Source: an uncultured Oscillospiraceae bacterium (GTDB taxonomy: Bacteria; Bacillota; Clostridia; Oscillospirales; Oscillospiraceae). From it: 30,774 nt of DNA. Numbering within the stretch: the first letter of the stretch is position 1; each line of letters starts with the position of its first letter. The DNA lies in the NCBI GenBank assembly GCA_934675115.1, contig CAKUPH010000018.1:1-30774 (forward strand), in the 5' to 3' direction. The translations under genes and the position numbers were made by a program. The notes under the pieces were generated by a model that did no database searches, was not told the DNA's origin, and saw only the letters and a program-made list of their open reading frames with translations. Positions 7,479 through 14,989 of the stretch are shown here, piece after piece.

Positions 7479-8164
7479 TGGCTGACCACCTCAAATTTAT
7501 AGCCGACACCCCAGACGGTCTTGAGCGACCATTGGTCGCTGACGCCCTCCAGCTTCTCCCGCAGGCGCTTGATGTGGACGTCCACCGTCCGGCTGTCGCC
7601 GAAGTAGTCGAAGCCCCACACCTCGTCCAGCAGCTGGTTCCGGGTGAACACCCGGTTGGGGGCGGAAGCCAGATGATACAGCAACTCCAGCTCCTTGGGC
7701 GGCGTGTCCACCCGCTTGCCGTCCACCAGCAACTCGTAGGAGTCCAGATTGATGACCAGCTTGTCGAAGGACAGCTTTTTCTCCGTGCTCTGCCCCTCCT
7801 CGCCCATACGGCGCAGGACGGCGTGGACCCGGGCCAGCACCTCCTTCATCTCGAAGGGCTTGGTGATGTAATCGTCCGCCCCCATCTCAAGGCCGGACAC
7901 CTTGTCCTCCAGCTCACCCTTGGCGGTGAGCATGATGATGGGGGTCTTGCTGGTCTCCCGGATCTTCTTGCAGACTGCCCAGCCGTCCATGCCGGGCAGC
8001 ATGATGTCCAGCATCACCAGATCCGGCTGGAACTGGTGGAATTTCTCCAGCCCCGCCAGTCCGTCCCCGGCGATCTCGCACTCCATCTGCTCCTTTTCCA
8101 GATAGATGCGCAGCAGGTCGGCAATATTCTTGTCATCTTCCACGATCAGTACTTTTCGGGACAT
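7475..8164 (-). CDS. OmpR/PhoB-family response regulator
   Basis: A 229-residue two-domain regulator. The receiver domain (1-about 118) has the acidic pocket ED-D at 9-11, phospho-acceptor D53 (VMLDIMLPG), T80 and K102 (TKPFEMKE). The C-terminal winged helix (about 130-229) has PPKELELLYHLA, VFTRNQLLDEVWG and RTVDVHIKRLREKL, as in PhoB. It would be phosphorylated by the kinase encoded directly downstream and bind promoters as a dimer. The start at 8164 (MSRKVLIVED) has AGAGGTG at proper spacing; a GTG three codons upstream overlaps this ribosome-binding site and is rejected. It is first in the regulator-kinase-protease order and has its own promoter. Confidence 0.95.
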   Translation of the reverse strand: MSRKVLIVEDDKNIADLLRIYLEKEQMECEIAGDGLAGLEKFHQFQPDLVMLDIMLPGMDGWAVCKKIRETSKTPIIMLTAKGELEDKVSGLEMGADDYITKPFEMKEVLARVHAVLRRMGEEGQSTEKKLSFDKLVINLDSYELLVDGKRVDTPPKELELLYHLASAPNRVFTRNQLLDEVWGFDYFGDSRTVDVHIKRLREKLEGVSDQWSLKTVWGVGYKFEVVSQ

Positions 8165-8226
8165 GTTCAGCACCTCTTATCCATGTTCCGGGAAAAAGCC
8201 CCGGGTTCTGCTTCGTCAATAGCGAC

Positions 8227-8255
8227 ATTATACCGCAATCCGCCGGTTTTGTATA
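8227..8255 (-). promoter_or_regulatory. promoter of the regulator-kinase-htrA operon
   Basis: The minus strand reads TATACA (8255-8250), a 17-bp spacer and a perfect TATAAT (8232-8227), about 60 bp before the regulator start. CTTCGTC / GACGAAG copies flank it and could be a regulator site. Confidence 0.65.
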
Positions 8256-8268
8256 GACGAAGTGTAAA

Positions 8269-8300
8269 CAAAAAACGCCGCCCCGGATACCGGGGCGGCG
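8269..8300 (-). terminator. terminator after the cation efflux gene
   Basis: A perfect 11-bp stem CGCCGCCCCGG (8276-8286) / CCGGGGCGGCG (8290-8300) with an ATA loop is followed by TTTTTT on the minus strand. It lies about 100 bp past the stop of the CDF gene and just before the next operon promoter. Confidence 0.85.
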
Positions 8301-8403
8301 TGACCCGTCGGAACTGGCAAAGCCTTTCCCGACACGCTTATGCTGCCCAAGCTACCGGAACAGCGTCCCTTTTCGCTCCATCCCATATTTTCAGCGTCCG
8401 ATT

Positions 8404-9573
8404 TTACAGGACGTAGCTTCGGTCCACATCGATGACGGCGGTATAGGTCTCGTCCACCTCCCGGAGCTTCTGGCTGATCCGGCGCTTCACCTCGTCGCCG
8501 CTGAGCTTCACGGTGTATGGCACCACGATGTCGAAAATGAGGTTAGTGTGCAGCGGTCCGGCGGTGATGCGGAAGTCGTGGATGGTGATGTCCGGGTCGA
8601 TGTCTGCCGCCAGCCGGGCGGTCAGCGCCCGCAGGCGGTCCACCTCCGGATTTCCAATCTGGATGGGGTCCATGTGGATGACCGCGTCCATGCGGAAGTC
8701 CCGATGCAGCTCCCGCTCGATCTGGTCGATGACGTCGTGGATCTCCAGCAGGTCCGCGTCTGCGGGCACCTCGGCGTGGACGCTCATCATCCGCCGCCCG
8801 GGGCCGTAGTCATGGATGATGAGGTCGTGGACACCCACCACCTGCGGGTGGCTGAGGATGGCATCCTCGATGGCCTTCACCATCTCCGGGTCCGGAGCCT
8901 TGCCCAGCAGGGGGTCAATAGTGTCCTTTGCGGCGGAGACGCCGGTCTTGACGATGAACACCGCCACCAGCAGACCCAGCCAGCCATCCAGCTGCCAGCC
9001 CGTCACCCGGGTGACGATCAGCCCCAGCAGCACCACGCCGGTGGCCACGGCGTCGGACCGGGAGTCGGCGGCGGTGGCCGCCAGCGCGTCCGACCGGATG
9101 CGGCGGGACAGCGTCCCGTTGAACCACGCCATCCACAGCTTCACCGCCACGGCGCACAGCAGGATGACTGCCGTCAGGACGGTCAGCTCCGTCTCCACCG
9201 GGTGGATGATCTTCTCCACCGAGCTTTTGCCCAGCTCCACCCCCACCACGAGGATAAATACGGACACCGTCAGCCCCGCCAGATACTCCATCCGCCCGTG
9301 GCCGAAGGGATGATCGGCGTCCGCCGCCTGCCCCGCCAGCCGGAAGCCCGCCAGCGTCACCACCGACGAGCCCGCGTCGGACAGGTTGTTGAAGGCATCG
9401 GCGGTGATGGAAATAGCCCCGGTGAGGATACCGGCCAGCAGCTTACCCCCGAACAGCAGCAGGTTCAATATAATGCCGACGATACCGGACAGCGTGCCAT
9501 ACCGCTCCCGCACCGCGGAATCTCCGGTATTCTGCCAGTCCGGAACAAATCTGCGCAGCAGCGCGTCCAGCAT
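8404..9573 (-). CDS. cation diffusion facilitator, probably Mn2+-type
   Basis: A 389-residue CDF metal exporter. The N-terminal half (about 28-215) has six membrane segments. Metal-site motifs are NNLSD in TM2 (N62...D66) and DSRSD in TM5 (D170...D174), plus the conserved DADHPFGHGRMEYLAG (85-100). The N/D + D/D quartet, in place of the zinc-type H/D, is the pattern I associate with manganese CDFs. The cytoplasmic C-terminal part (about 220-389) has the dimer domain with HPQVVGVHDL and RMMSVHAEV, and is longer than in YiiP, with an extra domain-like segment. Cation is exported against protons. The start at 9573 has AGGGGG upstream; an in-frame ATG eight codons earlier is less well placed. Confidence 0.9.
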   Translation of the reverse strand: MLDALLRRFVPDWQNTGDSAVRERYGTLSGIVGIILNLLLFGGKLLAGILTGAISITADAFNNLSDAGSSVVTLAGFRLAGQAADADHPFGHGRMEYLAGLTVSVFILVVGVELGKSSVEKIIHPVETELTVLTAVILLCAVAVKLWMAWFNGTLSRRIRSDALAATAADSRSDAVATGVVLLGLIVTRVTGWQLDGWLGLLVAVFIVKTGVSAAKDTIDPLLGKAPDPEMVKAIEDAILSHPQVVGVHDLIIHDYGPGRRMMSVHAEVPADADLLEIHDVIDQIERELHRDFRMDAVIHMDPIQIGNPEVDRLRALTARLAADIDPDITIHDFRITAGPLHTNLIFDIVVPYTVKLSGDEVKRRISQKLREVDETYTAVIDVDRSYVL

Positions 9574-9621
9574 GGCGCAATCCCCCTTTCCGCTCAACCA
9601 TCAAATAAGGTGTTTCTGTTT

Positions 9622-9650
9622 ATCATATACCCTTTCTCATCGTTCTGCAA
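9622..9650 (-). promoter_or_regulatory. promoter of the CDF gene
   Basis: The minus strand reads TTGCAG (9650-9645), 17 bp, TATGAT (9627-9622), about 50 bp before the start codon. It diverges from the kinase promoter at 9680-9708. Confidence 0.6.
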
Positions 9651-9679
9651 AGTCTTTTTTGCGGGAGCCTGAAATTCTT

Positions 9680-9708
9680 TTGCGCTTTTTCCCGGGCTAT
9701 GGTATACT
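9680..9708 (+). promoter_or_regulatory. promoter of the PocR-domain kinase operon
   Basis: TTGCGC (9680-9685), 17 bp, TATACT (9703-9708). Transcription would begin near 9715, which excludes the ATG at 9699 as a start and supports the ATG at 9753. Confidence 0.65.
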
Positions 9709-9752
9709 CCTATATAACAATTACCTGCTTTTTATGGGAGCGTGACACTGCC

Positions 9753-11024
9753 ATGGCGGAACAACAGCCGATCCAGTCCGACTTCACGCCGGACCGTGAA
9801 TTCATTGCCCACCTTACGCTCAGCGACCTGCTGGAGGACAAGGTCTTCAATGACCTGATCCACTCCATCTACACCATGTCCGGCCTGCGCATCTCGCTGA
9901 GCACCTGTCAGGGGGAGCGTATCCTCGCCCTGCACGAGTACATGACACCCTTCTGCCGGACGGCCAACGAGAGCCAGCCCCTCCATAACATCTGCAACCG
10001 CTGCACCCGCCTTGCCGGCGACCGGGCCGCAGAGCTGCGCGCGCCCTATATTTACCGCTGCTACGCCGGAATGGCCTGCGCCGTCATCCCCGTCTTTGCC
10101 GAGGGCAGCTATGTGGCCCGGCTGGTGACCAGCGGCTTCCGGGTGGAGCCGGAGCACATGGCCATTCTGGAGCAGGTCTGCCCGGAGGAGGCCCACCGGG
10201 TGCCCCCCAACGTGGCGGACGGCGCGCCCTTTCTCCCCTATCAGCGCATCTCCGACATCACCGGCCTGCTGTCCGTGGCCGCCCGGTACATCGCCGAGGC
10301 CAGCCTGCACAGCAAGATGCAGGCGGAGCTGCATCAGAAGCATCTGGAGCTGATGACTCAGCAGCAGATCCAGCTCAACACGGAAAAGCTCCTCAGTCAG
10401 GCGGAGTTCAAGGCCCTCCAGAGCCAGATCAATCCCCATTTTCTGTTCAACACCCTCAACGCCATCAGCCAGCTGGCCATTCTGGAGGGCAGCGACCGGA
10501 CGGCGGAGGCCATTTTCTCCCTGTCCGCCCTGCTGCGCCGCAGCCTGAAAAAGAACGATTCCCTCCCCCCGCTGAAGGAGGAGGTGGACAACATCAACGA
10601 GTACATCAACATCAAAAAGCTGCTCTACCGGGACCGCATTCGGTACGTCGCCGACGTGGACCCCGGCTGCCTGTCCCTGCGGCTGCCGCTGTTCACCCTT
10701 CAGCCGCTGGTGGAAAACGCCCTGCTCCACGGGCTGGAGCCAAAAGAGAGCGGCGGCACCCTCACCCTGTCCATCCAGCGCGAGGGGGACTATGTGGTCA
10801 TCTGCGTGGCGGACGACGGCGTGGGCTGCCCGCCGGAGCAGTTGAAACAGGTCCGGGCCGTCCCGCCGGACCACAGCCGCTCCGACCTCACCGGCATCGG
10901 CCTTGGCAATGTGATCCGCCGCCTGTCCAACCATTTCGGCCCCGCCCTTCACTGGGATATGGAAAGCGCCATCGGACAGGGCACCCGCATCACCCTGTAC
11001 CTGCCCGCCGGGAAGGAGGAATAA
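9753..11024 (+). CDS. soluble LytS-type histidine kinase with PocR sensor domain
   Basis: A 423-residue kinase with no membrane segments. Residues about 18-185 form a PocR sensor domain (small-molecule binding), with six cysteines at 52, 68, 81, 84, 103 and 109, including CNRC and YRCYAGM. A coiled-coil of Gln/Leu-rich helix (about 186-222) leads to the His_kinase domain with H229 in SQINPHFLFNTLNAI, then LQPLVENALLHGLEP (316-330) and an ATPase domain with VADDGVGCP and GIGLGNVIRRL. This is a cytoplasmic sensor. The start at 9753 has GGGAG about 12 bp upstream, slightly far. It is 3 bp from the response-regulator gene and shares its operon. The downstream cysteine-metabolism genes suggest that it senses a metabolite of that pathway (inference). 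Confidence 0.92.
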   Translation: MAEQQPIQSDFTPDREFIAHLTLSDLLEDKVFNDLIHSIYTMSGLRISLSTCQGERILALHEYMTPFCRTANESQPLHNICNRCTRLAGDRAAELRAPYIYRCYAGMACAVIPVFAEGSYVARLVTSGFRVEPEHMAILEQVCPEEAHRVPPNVADGAPFLPYQRISDITGLLSVAARYIAEASLHSKMQAELHQKHLELMTQQQIQLNTEKLLSQAEFKALQSQINPHFLFNTLNAISQLAILEGSDRTAEAIFSLSALLRRSLKKNDSLPPLKEEVDNINEYINIKKLLYRDRIRYVADVDPGCLSLRLPLFTLQPLVENALLHGLEPKESGGTLTLSIQREGDYVVICVADDGVGCPPEQLKQVRAVPPDHSRSDLTGIGLGNVIRRLSNHFGPALHWDMESAIGQGTRITLYLPAGKEE

Positions 11025-11027
11025 ACC

Positions 11028-12077
11028 ATGCCCCTGTCTGTCCTTGTCATCGACGATCAGCCGCTGGAGGGTGAGATGATCTCCTACATCCTCCACCGGG
11101 ACCGGCCGGAGGTCACCTACGCCGGGCAGGCGCTCAACGCCGCCGACGGCATCCGCATGGCCGGAGAATCCAAGCCCGACCTGATCTTTCTCGACATCAA
11201 AATGCCCGGCATGGACGGGCTCGCCGCCATCTCTCACCTGCGCCGGGCCAGCCCCCGCAGCCGGATCATCATGCTCACCGCCTTTGACGACTATGAGTTC
11301 TTCCGTGCCGCCCTGCGGGCGGGAGCGCAGGACTACCTGCTCAAGCCGGTGCGCCCGGCGGGCATTCTCGCCGCGCTGGACGAGACCGGCTCCCAGCCGG
11401 AGGAATCCGCCGCTCCACCCCCCGACGCAGGCCCCGACTGCGCCGGGGCTTTGACGCAGGCCATTCTCGGCGGCGACGAAAACGGCGCGGCGGCGCGGGC
11501 CCAGAGCTATCTGGCCGCCTACGGCATCACCGGCGGGAACCTCACCTATACCAGCGCCTGCTGCATGAAGTTCGCCGCCGAGCTGACCCAGGCCGCCGCA
11601 GAAAAGCCGTCCGCCGACGCGCTGACCTATCTCTATCAGGACTTCGTCCGCCGGGTGTCCTCCGTCCAATCTCCCGAGGTCCTGACGGAGCACTTCACCG
11701 GCTTCGCCCGGCAGGCCGCCGGGCTGCTGGGCAACGGCGCGGGCGAGGCGGGCCTGCGTCAGGTGGCCGAGGCCAAGCAGTACATCTCCGCCCACCTGCA
11801 TGAGCCGCTCCAGCTCTCCGACATCGCCCGGCGGCTCTACCTGTCTACCGCCTACTTCTCCCGGCTGTTCAAGGAGAAAACGGGCATGACCTTCTCCGAG
11901 TATCTGGCGGGCTGCCGGGTGGAGCGAGCGCGGCAGCTGCTGGCCACCACCGACCTGTCCGTGTCCGAGGTGGCCGCCGCCATCGGCTATCAGGAGGCCA
12001 ACTCCTTCTCCCGGCTGTTCAAGGCCCGCACCGGCCAGACCCCCTCCGACTACCGCGCCTTCCTCCACCGCGGCTGA
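11028..12077 (+). CDS. response regulator with AraC-type DNA-binding domain
   Basis: A 349-residue regulator. The receiver domain (1-about 120) has DD at 9-10, phospho-acceptor D56 (LIFLDIKMPGMDG), LTAFDD and K106 (YLLKPV). A linker of about 125 residues with few recognisable motifs follows. The C-terminal AraC domain (about 250-347) has two helix-turn-helices: LSDIARRLYLSTAYFSRLFK and VSEVAAAIGYQEANSFSRLF. It is the YesN-type partner of the LytS-like kinase upstream; GGAGG lies before its ATG and overlaps the kinase stop region. The direct repeat 60 bp downstream of this gene, in front of the desulfidase gene, is a likely binding site. Confidence 0.93.
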   Translation: MPLSVLVIDDQPLEGEMISYILHRDRPEVTYAGQALNAADGIRMAGESKPDLIFLDIKMPGMDGLAAISHLRRASPRSRIIMLTAFDDYEFFRAALRAGAQDYLLKPVRPAGILAALDETGSQPEESAAPPPDAGPDCAGALTQAILGGDENGAAARAQSYLAAYGITGGNLTYTSACCMKFAAELTQAAAEKPSADALTYLYQDFVRRVSSVQSPEVLTEHFTGFARQAAGLLGNGAGEAGLRQVAEAKQYISAHLHEPLQLSDIARRLYLSTAYFSRLFKEKTGMTFSEYLAGCRVERARQLLATTDLSVSEVAAAIGYQEANSFSRLFKARTGQTPSDYRAFLHRG

Positions 12078-12086
12078 CCGCGCTTT

Positions 12087-12119
12087 TTCCCCGCTGTCTC
12101 AGGACGGCGGGGAATTTTT
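12087..12119 (+). terminator. terminator of the kinase-regulator operon
   Basis: The stem TTCCCCGC (12087-12094) / GCGGGGAA (12107-12114), extended by GTC/GAC, is followed by TTTTT. It separates the two-component pair from the desulfidase operon. Confidence 0.8.
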
Positions 12120-12136
12120 GTTGTTTCCGGCATAGT

Positions 12137-12182
12137 ACCGCAAAGTTTGATAGCTAACTTCAAAAGGACCGCAAATTTTGAT
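12137..12182 (+). promoter_or_regulatory. 15-bp direct repeat, candidate AraC-type activator site
   Basis: ACCGCAAAGTTTGAT (12137-12151) and ACCGCAAATTTTGAT (12168-12182) match in 14 of 15 positions, with a 31-bp period, close to three helical turns. Such same-face direct repeats are usual for AraC-family sites. They lie upstream of the desulfidase gene, where no good -35/-10 pair is visible, as expected for an activator-dependent promoter. Confidence 0.65.
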
Positions 12183-12297
12183 GCTTTCCGGTCACTTGAC
12201 GGCATTGCCCTGTCCCCTGCGCTGTGTCAGAATAATGCAGGAGCATTACCCGCACTGGACCTGCGGTTTTGCCGAACCCGGTAAGGAGGAAGAGCAA

Positions 12298-13569
12298 ATG
12301 GACGTCAACTCTGCCCTGTATGGGCAGTTTCTTTCTATTTTAAGGGAAGAACTGGCTCCGGCGCTGGGCTGTACTGAGCCCATCGCCATCGCTTACGCCG
12401 CCGCCGTCGCCGCCGAAAAGGCCGGACGGCCGCCCCGCGGCATTCACGTGGAATGCAGCGGAAACATCATCAAAAACGTCAAAAGCGTCATCGTCCCCAA
12501 TTCCGACGGGATGCGGGGCATTGCCGCCGCCGCGCTGCTGGGCGCTCTCGGCGGCGACCCGGCCAAAAAGCTGGAGGTGCTGGAGACCGTCCGGCCTGAG
12601 CACATCGCTCAGGCCCGGCAGATGGAGGCGGACGGCATCTGCACCGTCAGCCTTGCGGAGGGCCGCATGGGCCTGTATATCCGGCTCACGCTGGAGTGCG
12701 GCGCTCACACCGCCGCCGTCACCCTCTGCGGCAGCCACACCAACATCACCGAGCTGACCGTGGACGGCGAGCCGCTGGTGCGGAAGGACTTTGCCGGGCA
12801 GGAGGAGACGGACCGCTCCGGTCTGTCTCTCTCCGCCATTCTCGACTTTGCCCAGACCGCCGCGCTGGATGACCTGACCCCCATTCTGGAGCCCCAGTGG
12901 CGGTATAATCTGGCCATCTCGCAGGAGGGCCTTACCGGCGAATACGGCGCGCAGGTGGGCCGCACCCTGCTGGCCTGCTCCTGCCCGGACGACCTGTTCG
13001 CCCGGCTGCGGGCCTCCGCCGCCGCGGGCTCCGACGCGCGGATGAACGGCTGCACCATGCCGGTGGTCATCAACTCGGGCAGCGGCAATCAGGGCATCAC
13101 CGTCTCCGTCCCCGTCATCCTGTACGGCCTTTCCAAGGGCCTGCCCCAGGAGACCATCTACCGGGCGCTGGCCCTGTCCAACCTGACGGCCATCTACCAG
13201 AAGGCGGGCATTGGCCGCCTGTCGGCGTACTGCGGCGCGGTGAGCGCGGCGGTGGGCGCGGCGGCGGGCATCACATGGCTGTCCGGCGGCGGTCTCCGGG
13301 AGATCGGGATGACCGTGGTCAACGGCCTTGCCAATGTGTCCGGCATCGTGTGCGACGGGGCCAAGGCCTCCTGCGCCGCCAAGATCGCCGCCGCGCTGGA
13401 GGGCTCCCTGCTGGGCCACCGGCTGGCCATGGCGGGCCGGTGCTTCGCCCCCGGGGACGGCATCGTCCAGCCCACCGCCGACGAAACGGTGGTCACAGTG
13501 GGCCGTCTCGGCCGCGATGGCATGCGGGAAACGGACATTGAAATTCTGAACATTATGCTGGGGCATTGA
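12298..13569 (+). CDS. cyuA: L-cysteine desulfidase / serine dehydratase-alpha-like Fe-S enzyme (UPF0597, CyuA type)
   Basis: A 423-residue cytoplasmic enzyme of the SDH_alpha / UPF0597 family, which splits L-cysteine to pyruvate, ammonia and sulfide using a [4Fe-4S] cluster. Visible motifs: ALGCTEPIAIAYA with C25, CSGNIIKNVKSV (53-64), GCTMPVVINSGSGNQGIT (251-268), C312, and C352..C359 (GIVCDGAKASCAAKIA). C25, C312, C352 and C359 have the spacing I recall for the cluster ligands of the archaeal desulfidase. The start at 12298 has AAGGAGG upstream; the frame is open to 12178 but that part contains the operator and no ribosome-binding site. The next gene is a membrane transporter, and a two-component system lies upstream. 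Substrate could be cysteine, serine or another amino acid. Confidence 0.88.
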   Translation: MDVNSALYGQFLSILREELAPALGCTEPIAIAYAAAVAAEKAGRPPRGIHVECSGNIIKNVKSVIVPNSDGMRGIAAAALLGALGGDPAKKLEVLETVRPEHIAQARQMEADGICTVSLAEGRMGLYIRLTLECGAHTAAVTLCGSHTNITELTVDGEPLVRKDFAGQEETDRSGLSLSAILDFAQTAALDDLTPILEPQWRYNLAISQEGLTGEYGAQVGRTLLACSCPDDLFARLRASAAAGSDARMNGCTMPVVINSGSGNQGITVSVPVILYGLSKGLPQETIYRALALSNLTAIYQKAGIGRLSAYCGAVSAAVGAAAGITWLSGGGLREIGMTVVNGLANVSGIVCDGAKASCAAKIAAALEGSLLGHRLAMAGRCFAPGDGIVQPTADETVVTVGRLGRDGMRETDIEILNIMLGH

Positions 13570-13605
13570 CCGGCTTTTGTTAATTCTGAGAGAGAGGGTC
13601 TGCTT

Positions 13606-14871
13606 ATGGACATCATCAAGCTTGTGATCATCTTCGCGGTGATCATCATTCTTATCAACTTCAAGGTGCCCCTGTCGGGCGCGGTGGCCGTGGGCTCCGT
13701 GCTGGGCGCCATCCTGTATCAGATGGGCTTCGTCCACTCGCTGGAGGTCTTCTGGCACGGTATTTTCAACCGCACGACCTTTGAGGTCCTGATCATCACC
13801 TACCTCATCACCTTCCTTCAGCGGATGCTGGAGAAGAAGGACGACCTGAACAAGGCCCAGCGGGCCCTGTCCGGTATTTTCAACAGCCGCCGGGTCAACG
13901 CCTCCGTGGCCCCCATCTTCATCGGCCTGCTGCCCGGCGCCGCCGCCGCCTTCATCGCCGGCGACATGGTCAAGGGCGCGACGGACGGCTACCTCGACAA
14001 GGACGAGCAGGCCTTCGTCACCAGCTACTTCCGTCACATTCCCGAGAGCTGCCTGCCCACCTACTCCTCCATCATTCTCGCCTGCACCCTGTCCGGCGTG
14101 GCCATCGGCGGCTTCCTGCTGTCCATGATCATCCCCGTGATCCTGCTGATCTTCCTTGGCTACATGTTCTTCCTGCGCAAGGTGCCGAAAGACACCGGCC
14201 TTCCCCCCGCCGAAGACAAGGGCGCCGAGTGGAAGAAGCTGTTCAGCAGCCTGTGGACCCTGATCCTCGCCATCGCGCTGGTCATCATCGTCCCCTACAT
14301 CCCCTTCGGCTCCATCCCCGGCTTCCCCGCCGGAGCGGCCGCTTTCCTCGGCAACTTCCCCGTGTGGCTGGCCGTCATCATCGCCATCGTGCTGTTCTAT
14401 TTCATCGGGCACTTCAAGTTCAAGGAGATCACCCCCTTCTTCCTGTCCGCCATTGAGTCCCGCATCGTCATCAACACCCTCGTGGTCATGGTGTTCAAGG
14501 AAGTCCTGACCGAAAGCGGCGTCATCGCCGAGCTGCCCGCCACCCTGTCCAAGCTGCCCATTCCCATGTCGCTGGTCTTTGCCCTGCTGTTCCTGATCGG
14601 CACCATCGTGGGCGGCTCCACCGCCATCATCACCCTGTGCACCGCCCCGGCCTTCGCGGCGGTCCCCGCCGGCGGCGTGCCCCTGCTGATGCTGCTCATG
14701 AGCTTCTCCTACGCCGCCATGCAGGTCTCCCCCACCCACCTGTGCCTGACCCTCATCGCGGAATACTTCGACAGCAACTTCGGCACGCTGGTGAAAAAGA
14801 CTATCCCGGTCATCGCCATCTTCTGTGTATTCATCCTGCTCTACTACTTCCTGCTGGCGCTGATCTTCTGA
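13606..14871 (+). CDS. DUF401 family membrane transporter
   Basis: A 421-residue membrane protein with about 10-11 hydrophobic segments, of the DUF401 type within the ion-transporter-like families. Features: the N-terminal helix IIFAVIIILINFKVPLSGAV, a central conserved stretch GLLPGAAAAFIAGDMVKGA with HIPESCLPTYSS, and the C-terminal LCTAPAFAAVPAGGVPLLML and QVSPTHLCL. A two-fold repeat of such half-proteins is typical of this fold. It starts 36 bp after the desulfidase stop, with GAGAGAGGG as ribosome-binding region, and no terminator lies between, so it is co-transcribed. I infer uptake of the desulfidase substrate (cysteine or a related amino acid or carboxylate) or export of a product; the family has no firmly known substrate that I can name. 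Confidence 0.85.
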   Translation: MDIIKLVIIFAVIIILINFKVPLSGAVAVGSVLGAILYQMGFVHSLEVFWHGIFNRTTFEVLIITYLITFLQRMLEKKDDLNKAQRALSGIFNSRRVNASVAPIFIGLLPGAAAAFIAGDMVKGATDGYLDKDEQAFVTSYFRHIPESCLPTYSSIILACTLSGVAIGGFLLSMIIPVILLIFLGYMFFLRKVPKDTGLPPAEDKGAEWKKLFSSLWTLILAIALVIIVPYIPFGSIPGFPAGAAAFLGNFPVWLAVIIAIVLFYFIGHFKFKEITPFFLSAIESRIVINTLVVMVFKEVLTESGVIAELPATLSKLPIPMSLVFALLFLIGTIVGGSTAIITLCTAPAFAAVPAGGVPLLMLLMSFSYAAMQVSPTHLCLTLIAEYFDSNFGTLVKKTIPVIAIFCVFILLYYFLLALIF

Positions 14872-14885
14872 AAATGAAATAATGC

Positions 14886-14919
14886 AAGGCCCTGTTGCTG
14901 ACGCAGCAGGGCCTTTTTT
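14886..14919 (+). terminator. terminator of the desulfidase-transporter operon
   Basis: AAGGCCC (14886-14892) / GGGCCTT (14909-14915), with an inner TGCTG/CAGCA stem, is followed by TTTTT. Confidence 0.8.
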
Positions 14920-14943
14920 CTGCTTTTAGCCTTTCATATCGGC

Positions 14944-14981
14944 AAAAACCGCCCGCCGGAAGTTCTCGGCGGGCGGTTTTT
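14944..14981. terminator. bidirectional terminator
   Basis: A 10-bp GC stem CCGCCCGCCG (14949-14958) / CGGCGGGCGG (14967-14976) is flanked by A5 on the left and T5 on the right. It ends the minus-strand reductase operon whose last stop is at 14990. Confidence 0.85.
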
Positions 14982-14989
14982 CGTTCACA

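Noticed and set aside
12178..12297. Start of the desulfidase at 12178
   Set aside because: No ribosome-binding site, it overlaps the second operator repeat, and the family N-terminus begins at the ATG at 12298 with AAGGAGG before it.
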